A DNA stretch of 22,701 nucleotides from Pseudomonadota bacterium. GTDB taxonomy: Bacteria > Pseudomonadota > Gammaproteobacteria > Steroidobacterales > Steroidobacteraceae. Under the pieces are notes generated by a model. That model saw only the letters and a list, made by a program, of their open reading frames with translations, was not told where the DNA came from and did not search any database. The number at the start of each line of letters is the position of its first letter. The first letter of the stretch is position 1. The translations under genes were made by a program, and so were the position numbers. The stretch covers positions 1,806 through 24,506 of the forward strand of contig JAJZFQ010000042.1 in the NCBI GenBank assembly GCA_021805275.1. The letters are read 5' to 3'. Shown here in pieces: positions 22,560 through 22,701 of the stretch.

Positions 22560-22701
22560 ATGAGCGTGAGGAAATCCCTGACGGCCGCGTGTGCCGCGGC
22601 GCTGCTCGCGTCCCCGCTCGCCCTCGGTGCACCCGCCGGTCCGCAGCAGGAGAACGGCCAAGGCCGAACGCTGCTGCCGATGCCGGTGAGTGCGGGGATT
22701 C
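22560..22701 (+). CDS. N-terminus of a secreted protein, cut by the window edge
   Basis: Only the first 47 codons are present. AAAGGAG at 22545-22551 lies eight bases before the ATG, so the start is well supported. The sequence begins Met-Ser-Val-Arg-Lys-Ser-Leu-Thr, then has an Ala/Leu-rich core and a likely signal-peptidase site near residue 24 (Leu-Gly-Ala). A Gln/Asn/Gly-rich stretch and Leu-Leu-Pro-Met-Pro-Val follow. It should be exported by Sec. The mature part is too short to identify a family. Confidence 0.75.
   Translation, partial: MSVRKSLTAACAAALLASPLALGAPAGPQQENGQGRTLLPMPVSAGI

Noticed and set aside
1..22701. Mobile element, CRISPR array, tRNA or rRNA.
   Set aside because: No transposase or integrase gene, no terminal repeats with target duplication, no regularly spaced repeats and no tRNA-like cloverleaf were found on reading both strands.

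Overview
The window is GC-rich, densely coded proteobacterial DNA, most likely from a gammaproteobacterium. The sulfide:quinone reductase resembles the Acidithiobacillus type, and the potassium channel and the ArsR/DUF2892 pair match E. coli kch and ygaVP in layout. Genus cannot be fixed from sequence reading alone. I see no tRNA, rRNA, CRISPR array, insertion sequence or phage gene. The gene content looks like chromosomal stress and efflux functions.

Left part (1-3749): a small DUF2934 protein, then about 420 bp without a convincing gene. A leftward unit follows: an OmpR-type response regulator, its histidine kinase (ATGA overlap) and, 19 bp further on, a thioredoxin-TPR protein of the CnoX/YbbN type. 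Facing away from the regulator is a rightward tripartite efflux operon (3913-9480): outer-membrane factor, periplasmic adaptor and RND permease. The two-component system is the natural candidate to control it.

Middle (9491-12318): a leftward metallo-beta-lactamase-fold hydrolase (LACTB2-like), a divergent LigB/DODA-type ring-cleaving dioxygenase, and a leftward Old Yellow Enzyme ene-reductase.

Core of interest (12368-20041): an ArsR repressor carries the two cysteines of the sulfide/persulfide sensors BigR/SqrR/YgaV, 66 residues apart. It is divergent from a five-gene run: DUF2892 membrane protein, lipoprotein RND adaptor, RND permease, sulfide:quinone reductase with all three catalytic cysteines, and a TolC-like outer-membrane protein. 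An AT-rich inverted repeat lies across a promoter with a perfect TATAAT in the divergent gap. The gene order, small gaps and GTGA overlaps suggest a sulfide-induced operon that pairs sulfide oxidation with a complete tripartite pump. The pump substrate is unknown; a sulfur species (persulfide, polysulfide, sulfide-derived thiol) is an inference.

Right part (20055-22701): a leftward Kch-type potassium channel with a probable internal start that would release its RCK domain, a divergent TauE/SafE anion (often sulfite) exporter that could serve the same sulfur theme, and the first 47 codons of a secreted protein cut by the window edge.
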